The notes under the pieces are model-generated. The model ran no database searches and was not told the DNA's origin. It was given only the letters and a program-made list of their open reading frames with translations. Both the position numbers and the translations under genes were made by a program. A DNA stretch of 64,000 nucleotides from Clostridium frigoris (GTDB taxonomy: Bacteria; Bacillota; Clostridia; Clostridiales; Clostridiaceae), in contig NZ_JAHLDV010000004.1 in assembly GCF_018861865.1 (NCBI RefSeq), forward strand, positions 96,274 to 160,273, read 5' to 3'. This document shows positions 9,040 to 19,280 of the stretch, piece after piece. Numbering within the stretch: the first letter of the stretch is position 1; every line of letters starts with the position of its first letter.

Positions 9040-10521
9040 TCATCGTTTTTTCATACGTTTTTTATTTTTCGTAAACATCTTTGGTCTTAAATACATATTC
9101 CACCAGGGAGCCCTAATTATCGTGTCTTTTACATCTTGAGTTGAAAATGAAGGAACATTAGTCATATAAGGTATACCAAAGGAACGTATTGACATCATAT
9201 GAAAAACTAATCCCATTACTCCAAAGATGTAGCCATATAAACCTAGGAAGGAAGATAACAATAAGAAAATTATACGGATCTCAACTATTCCCAAAACTTG
9301 AGGTAACATAAGACTCGCAATTCCAGTTATAGCAGTAATTATTACTACAGGGGCACTTACTAGTCTTGCGTTAACAGCAGCATCACCAAGAACTAGGGTG
9401 CCTACTATAGTAATTGCTCCACCAATATATTTAGGCATTCTAAGACCTGCTTCTTTAAGTATTTCGAAAGTTATCATCATAATCATAGTCTCTACAATTG
9501 AAGGAAAAGGAGCTCCTTTTCTTGCAGAATATATGCTTATAAGAAGTGGAGTTGGAATAAGTTCTTGATGGAAGGTTACAAGTGCAACATATATGGCTGA
9601 AACACTAGTACCAATAAAAAAACATAACCATCGCAGGAATCTGACAAATGATGAAAATAAAAAATTATCATAATAGTCTTCGTTGCTTTGAAAAACTTCA
9701 ACGAAAATACTTGGAAGAGTTAAAACAACAGGACTACCATCGCAGATAACTGCAAATTTCCCCTCGAGAAGTTTACCTGCTACCACATCAGGCCTTTCTG
9801 TATTAATGATAGTCCTAAAGGGAGAATAGGGAGCATCTTTAATAATTTCTTCTATATAACCAGAATCTAAAATTCCATCAATATCAACATTATTAAGCCG
9901 TGTCATTAGTTCTTGATGTATGGGTTCTTGTGCTATTCCTTCGATATAACATACACATATTTGAGTTTTAGTTTGTTTACCAATTCTCATAAATTCAAAT
10001 TTCAAGTTAGGATTAATAATACGCCGCCTAATAAGTGTAAGGTTTAAATTAAGAGATTCTGTAAAGCCTTCACGTGGCCCCCTAACTATAGTTTCTGATT
10101 GGGGTTCTGAAATTGCTCTTGTTTGCCATCCAATAGTATTTATAGAAAGTACTTTACTTAAACCATCTATGAAAAGTACAGTTTTTCCATAAATTATTCC
10201 ATTAACAATATCATCAATAGAAGTAGTTTCTTTATTGTCTGCGGTTAAAAGTACCTTTTTTATTAAAATATCAATGATGTTATTATTGTTAATACCAGAT
10301 ATATCACTTAAAAAAAGTGGTTTTATAATATCCTCATTAATTGCTTGTAAATTTGCCATACCATCAATGTATATAAGCATGCACTTGATGCTAGTAGGTT
10401 TTTCAATCAGTAACTCTCTATATACGACTGTTGTATCATTAGTAAAAATATTTTTTATTATATTAACATTTTTATCTAATGATTGTGTTAGTTTTACATC
10501 TGAAAAGTCATTTGTATTCAT
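9040..10521 (-). CDS. gerKA: Germinant receptor A subunit (GerAA/GerKA family)
   Basis: 493 residues, typical GerA length. The soluble N-terminal domain (about 1-280) holds the conserved GPREGFTESL segment near 150 and DGSPVVLTLPS near 265. The C-terminal half has four to six membrane helices, including SARKGAPFP, GGAITIVG and GIVEIRI. It ends in a basic tail (KNKKRMKKR). It is the first gene of a four-gene receptor operon and so marks its promoter, somewhere in 10522-10620; no convincing SigG box could be fixed by eye. Structures of the family show oligomers forming an ion-conducting channel. Confidence 0.93.
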   Translation of the reverse strand: MNTNDFSDVKLTQSLDKNVNIIKNIFTNDTTVVYRELLIEKPTSIKCMLIYIDGMANLQAINEDIIKPLFLSDISGINNNNIIDILIKKVLLTADNKETTSIDDIVNGIIYGKTVLFIDGLSKVLSINTIGWQTRAISEPQSETIVRGPREGFTESLNLNLTLIRRRIINPNLKFEFMRIGKQTKTQICVCYIEGIAQEPIHQELMTRLNNVDIDGILDSGYIEEIIKDAPYSPFRTIINTERPDVVAGKLLEGKFAVICDGSPVVLTLPSIFVEVFQSNEDYYDNFLFSSFVRFLRWLCFFIGTSVSAIYVALVTFHQELIPTPLLISIYSARKGAPFPSIVETMIMMITFEILKEAGLRMPKYIGGAITIVGTLVLGDAAVNARLVSAPVVIITAITGIASLMLPQVLGIVEIRIIFLLLSSFLGLYGYIFGVMGLVFHMMSIRSFGIPYMTNVPSFSTQDVKDTIIRAPWWNMYLRPKMFTKNKKRMKKR

Positions 10522-10683
10522 AAATTAAACATCCTTTATATTATATTAATTTACATCATAAATATATTTTATCCAAGTTATAACGATTTTACTCATATAG
10601 TATAATAGTTAAAATTTATTCATTAAAATAGATTTAGTTAATATACTTAATAATGAAAATTAATTTTAGGAGGTAGCTTATGT

Positions 10684-12051
10684 GTGTTGAATAAGCATAC
10701 AACCAATGAAGTGCTTAATACTTCGCTACCTGTGGTTGCGGAAATAACAATATATACGTTAATGTCTATATTTGATTTAATGATGATAGGCAAATATGGT
10801 GGTAATATAGCAGTAAGTGCTGTGGGGTTAAGTAATAATTTAACAAATGCATTTATAGAAATATTTATTTTAGAAGGATTTTGTATAAGTATTGTTTCAT
10901 TGGTTTCTAGAATGGTAGGTGCTGGGCAATATAAAACAGCTGAGAAATTTGCGTCATTAGGATTTATATTAGGAATTGTTTTTTGTTTAATTATTACAAT
11001 AGTGGTTTTTTCATTTGGCAAAGAGTTTCTTTATTTACTTGGTGCTAGGAATGATATACTTAAAATAGGATATTCGTATATAAAGATAAATTCTGTAGCT
11101 TTATTTTTTTTCATGAGTATGAGACTTTTAAATTCTATTTTAATAGGATATGGAAATACTTTTATACCGTTTATATGTTCTTTAATTGTAATATTCGTAA
11201 AAATCATTTTGAATTATTTGCTGGTTTTTGGTATTGGGTTTAATACAAGGGGAATAGATGGGTCAGCGATAGCATCTACAGTTGCTTATTTATGTGGATT
11301 CGTTTTCTGCTTTTATTATACTGTATTTAAATCGCAAGTTAAGTTTAAACCATTCTATATTTTTTCTATCTGTTTTAATGATATAAAAAAAATACTAGTA
11401 CTAGCTATTCCATGTTCCATGGAAGAAGCAGCATTTAGTATTAGCAAGCTTATGTGTGTTGCTATTATAATTAAATCTGGGAGCATTTCATTTGCATCTG
11501 ATTCAATAGCTAATATGATAGAAGGAATTTCGGTTATGCCAAGTATTGGTTTTGGCATTGCGGTTATTACTTTAGTAGGTATGAATGTAGGAAAAAGAGA
11601 TTATAAACAAGCAAAAAAAGTTGCGTTTAACTGTGCATTTTACGCCGCTGCTATGATGAGTATATTTGCAATAATATTCTTATTTATGCCAAATTTTCTG
11701 GTGAATTTATTTGTAAATAATAATGAGAAGAGAGTTGCTTATTTAGCAGGGAAATGTCTTGCAATTGGAGCCGCAGAGCAACCATTTATAGGATTATCAT
11801 TAGTATTTGCTGGTGCACTCAAGGGGATAGGAGATGTTAAAAGTCCATTTTTTATTAGTTGTTTTACAAGCTGGATTATAAGACTACCATTAACATATTA
11901 TTTTATTAATATGTTAAACTATCCAGTTACAGCGATTTGGTGGATAACTGCATTTCAATGGGGAGTAGACGCTCTACTTATGTTTAGCTTATTTATTTAT
12001 AAATTCAATAAAGTATCAAATAGTTCAAAATCTTATTTTTTTAATAAATAA
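10684..12051 (+). CDS. MATE family efflux transporter
   Basis: 455 residues with twelve hydrophobic segments in two repeats of six, the MATE (NorM/DinF-like) layout; MLNKHTTNEVLNTSLPVVAEI is the usual cytosolic start. It would export cationic compounds with Na+ or H+ influx; the substrate is unknown. The GTG at 10684 is chosen because it continues the frame and AGGAGG ends 10 bases upstream. A four-codon reading frame (ATG at 10680) overlaps this start and sits at an even better distance from the ribosome site. A strong terminator follows the stop. Confidence 0.88.
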   Translation: MLNKHTTNEVLNTSLPVVAEITIYTLMSIFDLMMIGKYGGNIAVSAVGLSNNLTNAFIEIFILEGFCISIVSLVSRMVGAGQYKTAEKFASLGFILGIVFCLIITIVVFSFGKEFLYLLGARNDILKIGYSYIKINSVALFFFMSMRLLNSILIGYGNTFIPFICSLIVIFVKIILNYLLVFGIGFNTRGIDGSAIASTVAYLCGFVFCFYYTVFKSQVKFKPFYIFSICFNDIKKILVLAIPCSMEEAAFSISKLMCVAIIIKSGSISFASDSIANMIEGISVMPSIGFGIAVITLVGMNVGKRDYKQAKKVAFNCAFYAAAMMSIFAIIFLFMPNFLVNLFVNNNEKRVAYLAGKCLAIGAAEQPFIGLSLVFAGALKGIGDVKSPFFISCFTSWIIRLPLTYYFINMLNYPVTAIWWITAFQWGVDALLMFSLFIYKFNKVSNSSKSYFFNK

Positions 12052-12080
12052 AGGAGCTTGTTTTTTAACAAGCTCCTTTT
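12051..12080 (+). terminator. Terminator after the MATE gene, likely bidirectional
   Basis: A 12-bp perfect stem, AAGGAGCTTGTT (12051-12062) with AACAAGCTCCTT (12067-12078), a four-T loop and flanking T/A runs on both sides. It also lies just beyond the converging small gene at 12099. Confidence 0.9.
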
Positions 12081-12098
12081 AAAATATATTTATCTTAA

Positions 12099-12287
12099 CT
12101 ATTCTTTGTAATTTGAAAGTGTTGTATTAGCAGCTTGCAATGCAGATTGCACCTGATTTAAAGTGTTTTGAATTTGTTGTTTGTTTTCTGCTTTTTCTAC
12201 TGTATTCACCGCATCAGTTAAACAAGTAGCTGAAGTTTGAAGTTGTTGGCAAACGTCTTGAACGTGTTGTTTTGCATTTTTTTGCAT
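12099..12287 (-). CDS. Small Gln-rich helical protein of unknown function
   Basis: 62 residues, predicted to be almost wholly alpha-helical and rich in Gln, Ala, Thr and Asn, with two cysteines (CQQ and ATC segments) and no signal or membrane helix. Heptad-like spacing of Val, Leu and Ala suggests a short coiled coil or helical hairpin. An AAGGAGG site before the ATG makes it a credible gene despite its size. I do not recognise a family with a known role. It is a single gene between the MATE terminator and cheV. Confidence 0.65.
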   Translation of the reverse strand: MQKNAKQHVQDVCQQLQTSATCLTDAVNTVEKAENKQQIQNTLNQVQSALQAANTTLSNYKE

Positions 12288-12371
12288 TTAAATTCCTCCT
12301 TAAGTTCTTATTAGTACAATTATAGTATGAGGTTTTAGATGAAAAAAAATACTTATATAATGAAAATATAT

Positions 12372-13292
12372 TTAATTTTTTTTATTTAATGGTTTTTTTT
12401 TAGTAAATCCATCAATGCAAGATACGAGTTCAGCTATTTCAGGCTTGCTAAGTTGAGCATCTGCGCCAACTGCCTCTCCTTTATGTTTTAAATCACTTGT
12501 AATTAATGAGGAGAATAAAATAACTGGTAATTTTCTAAGAATAGCATGTTCCTTAATTTTACGTGTTAAAGTATGTCCATCCATTTGTGGCATTTCAATG
12601 TCAGTTATAAGAACCTGCACATCTTGTATAAATTCAATTCCCTTTTGTGAGACTAAATTCAATAAATAATCTAAAGCTTGTTTTCCATCATTAAATATTT
12701 TTAAGTTAATAAAGCCGGCTTTAATAAGAGTATCATTTAATAATTTTCTAATTAAAGGAGAATCATCGGCGAGGACTAGTTTAACATTGGATCTATCTCT
12801 ATAATCTATGGAAGCGACCCTGTCCTCACTAATTCCAGTAGAAGGGCTGATATCAGTAACTATTTTTTCGAAATCTAGCATTAATATTATTTTGTTGCTT
12901 AGAACAATATTCCCGATGACTAGTGAATTGGTAGATATATCATCTGGCTTTGTTATTTGTTCCCATTTAATACGATGAACACCTACGATACTATCAATAC
13001 TAAAGGCTACTTCAATTTTGTTAAATTCACAAAGAATGATCGGTGATTCAATTTCATTTTTATGCTGTTTCTCTAAAACGTATTTTAAGTCAATTAAGGT
13101 TATTATTTTATCTCTATATAGTGTAAGGCCTGCTATGGCAGGATGTGATTCAGGGAGTTTAGTTAAATTGTTTGCATGAATTACTTCTTTAACTTTTATA
13201 ATATTAATTGCATAAAATTTATTATTTATAATAAATTCAAGTATTTCAACCTCGCCAGTTCCAGATTCTAAGAGTATATTATTAGTATTCAT
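12372..13292 (-). CDS. cheV: CheV-type chemotaxis coupling protein (CheW plus receiver)
   Basis: 306 residues from the ATG at 13292, which has GAGGGA just upstream; a TTG 18 bases earlier would overlap that site. The CheW-like domain covers about 10-155 (EILEFIINNKFYAINIIKVKEV) and a response-regulator receiver about 170-300, with the phospho-acceptor Asp in LITDIEMPQMDG and a conserved Lys in SKPE. CheV couples chemoreceptors to CheA and takes part in adaptation through its receiver. No other che gene is adjacent, but a chemoreceptor gene lies at 21.3 kb. Confidence 0.92.
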   Translation of the reverse strand: MNTNNILLESGTGEVEILEFIINNKFYAINIIKVKEVIHANNLTKLPESHPAIAGLTLYRDKIITLIDLKYVLEKQHKNEIESPIILCEFNKIEVAFSIDSIVGVHRIKWEQITKPDDISTNSLVIGNIVLSNKIILMLDFEKIVTDISPSTGISEDRVASIDYRDRSNVKLVLADDSPLIRKLLNDTLIKAGFINLKIFNDGKQALDYLLNLVSQKGIEFIQDVQVLITDIEMPQMDGHTLTRKIKEHAILRKLPVILFSSLITSDLKHKGEAVGADAQLSKPEIAELVSCIDGFTKKKPLNKKN

Positions 13293-13508
13293 ATTTTCCC
13301 TCACTTTCAAATAGGTATATAGATAGTATTTTGTAAAAACATATGTACTTAATATCTCGAACAGAACTCATATAACTTTACATTAAAATGAAAAGTCGAA
13401 TTTAAAAATAATAAAATAGAATATAAAAGTGAAATTGTTAAGCTAAATATGGTAAACTGTATAGTACGTAGAAAAATGTTAACAACATTATTAGAGGGTG
13501 AAGTAAAT

Positions 13509-16500
13509 TTGATATTAAATGGCGGATGGATAGAAACTACAGAAGGTATGCATACATTTATATTATGGGGCGAAAGTGGTGAAACTAAGTGTACAAGAAG
13601 AGGTAGAAAACCTAAAAATGCGCTTCCACTATATGAAAAAATGTCTTCAGTTATTGAACTTAGAAGTATTATTAAAGAGCAAGCAATAGATATAAAACAT
13701 GGAAAATATAAATACGATTTTGAATCTAAAAATCTTATTAAGAGAGAAATTAGGGGGATTACTTTTAATAATTTAGATGCATTTAATATGATTTTAAATA
13801 TAGATAGAAACAACCTTTACGAAATTGAGGTATCAAGGGAATTAAGATTTTGGATTATAGTAGCTAAATTTACAGCTGAGCTAATAATAAAACATAAATA
13901 TTTACCATCATTAACTATTGATAGGATAAATAAAAAAGTGAATTCTCAGTGGAGATGGCATACAAGTGATCCAGAGTATATTGATAAAAAAAAGATTTTA
14001 TGTAGAAACATGCCTGTGACTTGTAAATCATATTTCAATCTAGAAAATCAAGAATTCGTATACACAAATAGTACTAAAGTGGTAAGCAATTTTATGGATT
14101 CTATGATTGATAGTATGGTTAGAAGTAGTTGCATCGGTATAAACAATGAGACTAATAATTTAGAGAATAATTTGAGTAACTTAAGCAGTGATTGGATGCG
14201 TTCTCTTTTCTCAGAATTACCGGAGATGCCTATTTCCAATAGTGATCAGATTAAAATGCTGAAAGAGTATAAGAAATGGATAGAACCTATAAAGCTTAAA
14301 AATAATAACTTTAAATTTCGAACATGTTTTAAGGTTAATCCACCAAAACGAGAAGAGGATTGGACAATAGAGTATTTGCTTCAAGATAAGGATGATCTTA
14401 GTCTTATGCTACCAGCAAAAATGATCTTTGAGGAGTCTGTTGATACAATAACATATTTGAATAAAAAATTTAATAATCCCCAAGAAAGGTTACTTGAGGA
14501 TTTAGCGGTAGCATCAAAGATATTTATTCCTATTGAAAGAAGTCTTTACGATGCAGTGCCGATAGAATGTAAGTTATCCGAGGAGGAAGCTTATTCATTT
14601 TTAAGGGAATCAGCCTATTATTTGAAGGAGAAAGGGTTTGGTATTATAACACCGGCTTGGTGGAAAAAATCTTCAAGGCTTTCTGTTAAATTAAAGGATA
14701 AAAAACACACTACTAATACTAATTTAGCGGTAAAGAGTACATTCAATATGGATACTATTCTTGAATATGATTGGAAATTGGCATTAAATGGAAATGAAAT
14801 AAGTGAGAAAGAATTTGATAAAATTTCAAATCTTAAGGTGCCATTTATCCAGTTAAGGGGACAATGGGTACAGGTTGATATACATCAAATTAAGTCACTT
14901 GCTAAGATGAAAATGAACAAGGGGCTTAATGGAAAGATTCCTATGGGTGAATTATTAAGACTTAACTTAAGTGATGAAGAAATAATTCCTGGAGTTAGCG
15001 TTGATAATATGAATAATCAAGAGGCTGTTGGGCATTTTTTTGAAAAATTATTTAATTTAAATAATATAAAACAAGTTGCTATTCCAAAAGGATTCATAGG
15101 TACTCTTCGTGAGTACCAAAAAAGAGGCTTTTCATGGTTAACATTTCTTAGAAACCATGGTATAGGAGCCTGCCTTGCTGACGATATGGGTCTTGGAAAA
15201 ACAGTACAAAGCATATGCCTTATGCTTTATGAGCGGGAAAAGGGGCTAACTGATAAACCGACCTTAATAATATGTCCCACATCTGTTGTGGGAAATTGGG
15301 AAAGGGAAATCGAAAAGTTTGCACCAGGTCTTAAATCTGCAATTCATCACGGAAATAGCAGGTGGAGTTATGAAACTTTTAGCAAAGAAATACATAAAAA
15401 CGAGGTGGTTATTACAACCTATGCGCTAATAGTAAGAGACCGAGATTTATTTCAAAAGGAAGAATGGGCAGGAATCATATTAGATGAAGCACAAAACATT
15501 AAAAATAGTGCATCAAAACAAACTCAGTATATAAAAACACTTAAAGCAGAATATAAAGTTGCATTAACTGGAACACCAGTTGAAAATAGACTCTCAGATT
15601 TGTGGTCTATTATGGACTTTTTAAATAAAGGGTATCTATACAATTGGTCAACATTTAGAAGTGAGTTCGCGGTACCAATAGAGAGGGATGGAGATCCTAA
15701 AAAAAGTAATAAATTGAAGAAGATAATTTCACCATTTGTATTACGAAGACTTAAAACTGATCTAAATATTATTCAAGATTTACCAGAAAAAATTGAAACG
15801 AAGGAATATGCATCTTTAACAAAGGAGCAAGCTACTTTATATCAAGCTGTAGTGAAGGATTGTCTAAATAAAATAGATGATTCTGAGGGAATCCAAAGGA
15901 GAGGTCTTATTATTTCTTCATTAACAAAATTCAAGCAAATTTGTAATCATCCAGTACAGTTTTTAAAGGACAATGGCGAGATTGAGGGTCGGTCTGGAAA
16001 ACTTGAAAGATTACTCGAAATGCTAGAAATTGTTATTGCAGAAGGGGATAGATCCCTGGTATTTACTCAATTTGCAGAAATGGGACATATTTTGGAGTCT
16101 GAGATTGAGAAAAAATTAGGAGTGAAAACATTATTTTTACATGGAGGAACGAGCAGAAAGAAAAGAGAAGAATTAATCAATATATTTCAAAGTGACACGA
16201 GTGAGCCTATAGTATTTATATTATCACTAAAAGCTGGGGGACTTGGTTTAAATCTAACAAAAGCTAATCATGTATTTCATTTTGATAGATGGTGGAATCC
16301 AGCTGTGGAAAACCAGGCAACGGATAGGGCTTTTAGAATAGGGCAGCTTAAAAATGTACATGTGCATAAATTCATATGCATGGGAACTCTTGAGGAGAAA
16401 ATAGATCAAATGTTAGAGCGGAAACAGGCACTTGCTGAAAGTGTAGTGTCAACAAATGAAAATTGGATATCAGAGATGAGCAATAAGGAGCTCCGCGAGT

Positions 16501-16532
16501 TATTTGTATTAGAACATAACAATAAAGCATAA
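13509..16532 (+). CDS. SNF2 family DEAD/DEAH helicase (YwqA-like)
   Basis: About 1007 residues. The N-terminal half (to about 500) is a bacterial SNF2-associated region without Zn motif. The helicase core follows: motif I DDMGLGKT, motif II DEAQ, motif III LTGTPVENR, motif V LSLKAGGLGLNLT and motif VI QATDRAFRIGQ. Start choice: an ATG at 13449 gives 20 extra residues, but GAGGGTGA stands 8 bases before the TTG at 13509, and the resulting MILNGGWIETTEGMHTFILW matches how this family begins. It is a double-stranded-DNA-stimulated translocase; its role in the cell is not clear. The SWIM gene follows 73 bp later, the ywqA-ywqB arrangement. Confidence 0.88.
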   Translation: MILNGGWIETTEGMHTFILWGESGETKCTRRGRKPKNALPLYEKMSSVIELRSIIKEQAIDIKHGKYKYDFESKNLIKREIRGITFNNLDAFNMILNIDRNNLYEIEVSRELRFWIIVAKFTAELIIKHKYLPSLTIDRINKKVNSQWRWHTSDPEYIDKKKILCRNMPVTCKSYFNLENQEFVYTNSTKVVSNFMDSMIDSMVRSSCIGINNETNNLENNLSNLSSDWMRSLFSELPEMPISNSDQIKMLKEYKKWIEPIKLKNNNFKFRTCFKVNPPKREEDWTIEYLLQDKDDLSLMLPAKMIFEESVDTITYLNKKFNNPQERLLEDLAVASKIFIPIERSLYDAVPIECKLSEEEAYSFLRESAYYLKEKGFGIITPAWWKKSSRLSVKLKDKKHTTNTNLAVKSTFNMDTILEYDWKLALNGNEISEKEFDKISNLKVPFIQLRGQWVQVDIHQIKSLAKMKMNKGLNGKIPMGELLRLNLSDEEIIPGVSVDNMNNQEAVGHFFEKLFNLNNIKQVAIPKGFIGTLREYQKRGFSWLTFLRNHGIGACLADDMGLGKTVQSICLMLYEREKGLTDKPTLIICPTSVVGNWEREIEKFAPGLKSAIHHGNSRWSYETFSKEIHKNEVVITTYALIVRDRDLFQKEEWAGIILDEAQNIKNSASKQTQYIKTLKAEYKVALTGTPVENRLSDLWSIMDFLNKGYLYNWSTFRSEFAVPIERDGDPKKSNKLKKIISPFVLRRLKTDLNIIQDLPEKIETKEYASLTKEQATLYQAVVKDCLNKIDDSEGIQRRGLIISSLTKFKQICNHPVQFLKDNGEIEGRSGKLERLLEMLEIVIAEGDRSLVFTQFAEMGHILESEIEKKLGVKTLFLHGGTSRKKREELINIFQSDTSEPIVFILSLKAGGLGLNLTKANHVFHFDRWWNPAVENQATDRAFRIGQLKNVHVHKFICMGTLEEKIDQMLERKQALAESVVSTNENWISEMSNKELRELFVLEHNNKA

Positions 16533-16605
16533 AATTCACAGATAATAATTAAAGAGAGTTTTTAATAGTTATTATTTGCATATATAGGCAAGGAGATGTA
16601 ACTTC

Positions 16606-17418
16606 GTGACTGGAAGAATAAGAAATGAATTTGGTAGTAATTGGTGGTCTAAAAAATGGAACAATGCAATTTCAAGTTTTACGCAAAGTTCGACGATTAA
16701 CAGTGGACGGGAATGCGCAAGAGAGGGCAATGTACTGAGCTTAAACTTTTGCATGGGAGAAATAAATGCACGAGTTCAAGGAAGTGACGAAGAGCCTTAT
16801 AAAGTGAATATAAAAATAGACGTTTTTAAAGAAGAACAGTGGAAAAAAATTATGAATATCATGGTGCAAAAAGCAATATTTTGTGCCAAACTCTTAAATG
16901 GAGAAATGCCAGAAAATATAGAAGAGGCGTTTAAAGAAGCAGGTGTAACTCTTTTCCCTAAAAAACAAATACATTTAGTAAGCGAGTGTTCATGCCTTAA
17001 TGTTGAAAATCCATGTAAGCATATAGCAGCAGTTCATTATATGCTTGGAATTGAATTTGATAAGGATCCTTTTGTAATTTTAAAACTTAGAGGTATGGAT
17101 AAAGAAAGTTTTCTTAAAGCACTCAGGACTTTAAGAAGTGGAAATGAAGGGGAACAGGTCAAGAGAAAAGCAAAAATACATCGTAGGTCAAGAAAAACTA
17201 TTGAAGATTTAAAACGAGAATTTGAAAATTTCGATATAATTGATGAAGATATTTTAAATATGACATTCTCTTATATGACACCAGAAGTTAAACATGAAGT
17301 CATAAGCACACTTGGGATTCCAGAATTTTGCAGCAACGGAGATGAGTTTAAATGTAAAATGACGGTGGCGTATACTAGCACTGAAGAGGAAACAAGGAAG
17401 TACTTAATGGGAAAGTAG
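16606..17418 (+). CDS. SWIM zinc-finger protein (YwqB-like)
   Basis: 270 residues, GTG start with AAGGAG 11 bases upstream. A SWIM finger CSCLNVENPCKHIAAVHY (CxC...CxH, Zn-binding) lies near 128-145. The region before it (to about 120) matches the conserved family start TGRIRNEFGSNWWSKKW. The C-terminal part is charged and helical. SWIM fingers bind DNA or protein and usually accompany SNF2 helicases, as the gene just upstream shows, so the two probably form one machine. In the second SNF2 protein of this window (38.5 kb) both parts are fused. Confidence 0.88.
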   Translation: MTGRIRNEFGSNWWSKKWNNAISSFTQSSTINSGRECAREGNVLSLNFCMGEINARVQGSDEEPYKVNIKIDVFKEEQWKKIMNIMVQKAIFCAKLLNGEMPENIEEAFKEAGVTLFPKKQIHLVSECSCLNVENPCKHIAAVHYMLGIEFDKDPFVILKLRGMDKESFLKALRTLRSGNEGEQVKRKAKIHRRSRKTIEDLKREFENFDIIDEDILNMTFSYMTPEVKHEVISTLGIPEFCSNGDEFKCKMTVAYTSTEEETRKYLMGK

Positions 17419-17462
17419 CATTAGCATACGGTGTTAGGTAAAGCGGCGAGGAGATAAATTAT

Positions 17463-19265
17463 ATGGGGAAATTAATAAATTTAACTAAAGGTAATAGAGT
17501 GTTATATGTAGCAGCAATACTTTCTATAGCAGCAGCTACATTTATAGCAATGCTAGAGCCTTTGATTATAAAAATAACAATAGATTCAGTAATAGGAAAT
17601 AAACCAATGGATGTAATAAAACCTTTGCAAAAGCTCATTATGGAAGTAGGCGGCAAAGAGGTACTTATAACAAATTTATGGATTTGTGCGTTAAGTCTTG
17701 TAACATTAACATGTATTAGAGGTGTTTTCTTGTTTTTGAGTGGAAATTTTTCTTCCCGCGCTGCTGAAAATATATCAAGAACTATGAGAGTGAAGCTTTA
17801 TAATCATATTCAGAATTTACCATATGAGTATCATGTGAAAGCCGAATCTGGAGACCTCATTCAAAGATGTACCTCGGATGTGGAAACCGTTAGAAAATTT
17901 TTTGCAACTCAAATGGTGGAAATAGGAAGAGCATTTTTTATAGTAGTTTTTGCAATAATAATGATGTTGTCACTTAATAAAAAAATGACGATTATTGCCA
18001 TGGTGATAGTACCGATTATTTTTATTTTTTCATATGTGTTTTTTTATAAAATAAAAAGTACTTTTGAAAAAGCAGATGAACAAGAGGGTGTTCTAACAAC
18101 TATTCTTCAAGAAAATTTAAGCGGAGTTAGGGTTGTAAAAGCATTTGGAAGACAAAATTTTGAAATTGAAAAATATGAAAAAGAGAACAAGAAATATAGA
18201 GAGTTAAATTTCAAATTAGTAAAACTAGAATCAGTTTATTGGTCATCATCTGATATACTTTGTATGACCCAAATTGGTCTAGTTTTGGTTTTGGGTATTT
18301 ATTTTGCAGTTAATGGAGTAATAAGCCTAGGTACTTTGGTGGTATTTAACACCTATGAAGGAATGTTATTATGGCCAGTAAGGCAGCTGGGTAGAGTTCT
18401 AACTGACATGGGTAAAATGTCAGTTTCCCTTAAGAGAATATCAAAGATTCTTGATGTTCCAGTGGAAAGGGAATATGGGAAGGCACTTAAGAGTGAAATT
18501 AAAGGAGAAATAAGTTTTGAAAATGTAAACTTTGAATACGAGAAGGGCCACGCGATTCTAAAAGATTTAACTTTTAAAGTTGCGAGAGGTGAAACAGTTG
18601 CCATTGTTGGTCCAACGGGCTCAGGCAAGTCATCACTCGTACATCTCTTATTAAGGCTTTATGATTATAATAGCGGGTCTATAAAAATTGATGGAGTAGA
18701 ACTTAAAGATATTGAAAGAAAACATATGAGGCGTAATGTAGGTATAGTACTTCAGGAACCATTTCTTTATTCAAGAAGTATAAAGGAAAATATTAAGATG
18801 TCTAAAATCCATTCAGAGGATATAGAAATCTATAGTGCAGCTAGTATAGCGGCTGTGCATAATGTTATAACTTCCTTTGAAAAGGGATATGATACTGTTG
18901 TTGGAGAAAAAGGTGTTACGCTTTCCGGAGGGCAAAGACAAAGAGTGGCAATAGCAAGAACCCTTGTAAAAGATATGCCAATACTAATATTTGATGATTC
19001 ATTAAGTGCAGTGGATTCTGAAACTGATAGAATCATAAGAGAAAAACTTAAAAAACGGAGTGAAAACAGTACTACATTCATAATTTCTCACAGAATTTCA
19101 ACAGTAATGGATTCAGATAAAATTATAGTATTAAATCATGGGAAGATCGAAACCGTAGGAACCCACGAAACGTTAATTAAAAAAGATGGTTTATATAAAA
19201 GAATATGGGAAATACAAACTAATATAGATGATATTAAGAATGATGATCAGGTAAGTTATGAATAA
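17463..19265 (+). CDS. ABC exporter half-transporter, degenerate-site subunit
   Basis: 600 residues: six membrane helices (about 15-310) followed by a nucleotide-binding domain. Walker A is GPTGSGKSS, the signature is the canonical LSGGQRQR, and the Walker B segment is ILIFDDSLSAVDSETD, with Asp where the catalytic Glu is expected. The H-loop is ISHR. With the next gene, 15 bp away, it forms a heterodimeric multidrug/lipid exporter of the BmrCD/TM287-288 type, where one ATP site is degenerate. The Asp-for-Glu change puts the degenerate Walker B in this subunit. GAGGAG precedes the start. The substrate is unknown. Confidence 0.92.
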   Translation: MGKLINLTKGNRVLYVAAILSIAAATFIAMLEPLIIKITIDSVIGNKPMDVIKPLQKLIMEVGGKEVLITNLWICALSLVTLTCIRGVFLFLSGNFSSRAAENISRTMRVKLYNHIQNLPYEYHVKAESGDLIQRCTSDVETVRKFFATQMVEIGRAFFIVVFAIIMMLSLNKKMTIIAMVIVPIIFIFSYVFFYKIKSTFEKADEQEGVLTTILQENLSGVRVVKAFGRQNFEIEKYEKENKKYRELNFKLVKLESVYWSSSDILCMTQIGLVLVLGIYFAVNGVISLGTLVVFNTYEGMLLWPVRQLGRVLTDMGKMSVSLKRISKILDVPVEREYGKALKSEIKGEISFENVNFEYEKGHAILKDLTFKVARGETVAIVGPTGSGKSSLVHLLLRLYDYNSGSIKIDGVELKDIERKHMRRNVGIVLQEPFLYSRSIKENIKMSKIHSEDIEIYSAASIAAVHNVITSFEKGYDTVVGEKGVTLSGGQRQRVAIARTLVKDMPILIFDDSLSAVDSETDRIIREKLKKRSENSTTFIISHRISTVMDSDKIIVLNHGKIETVGTHETLIKKDGLYKRIWEIQTNIDDIKNDDQVSYE

Positions 19266-19280
19266 AAGGCAGGTAATAGT

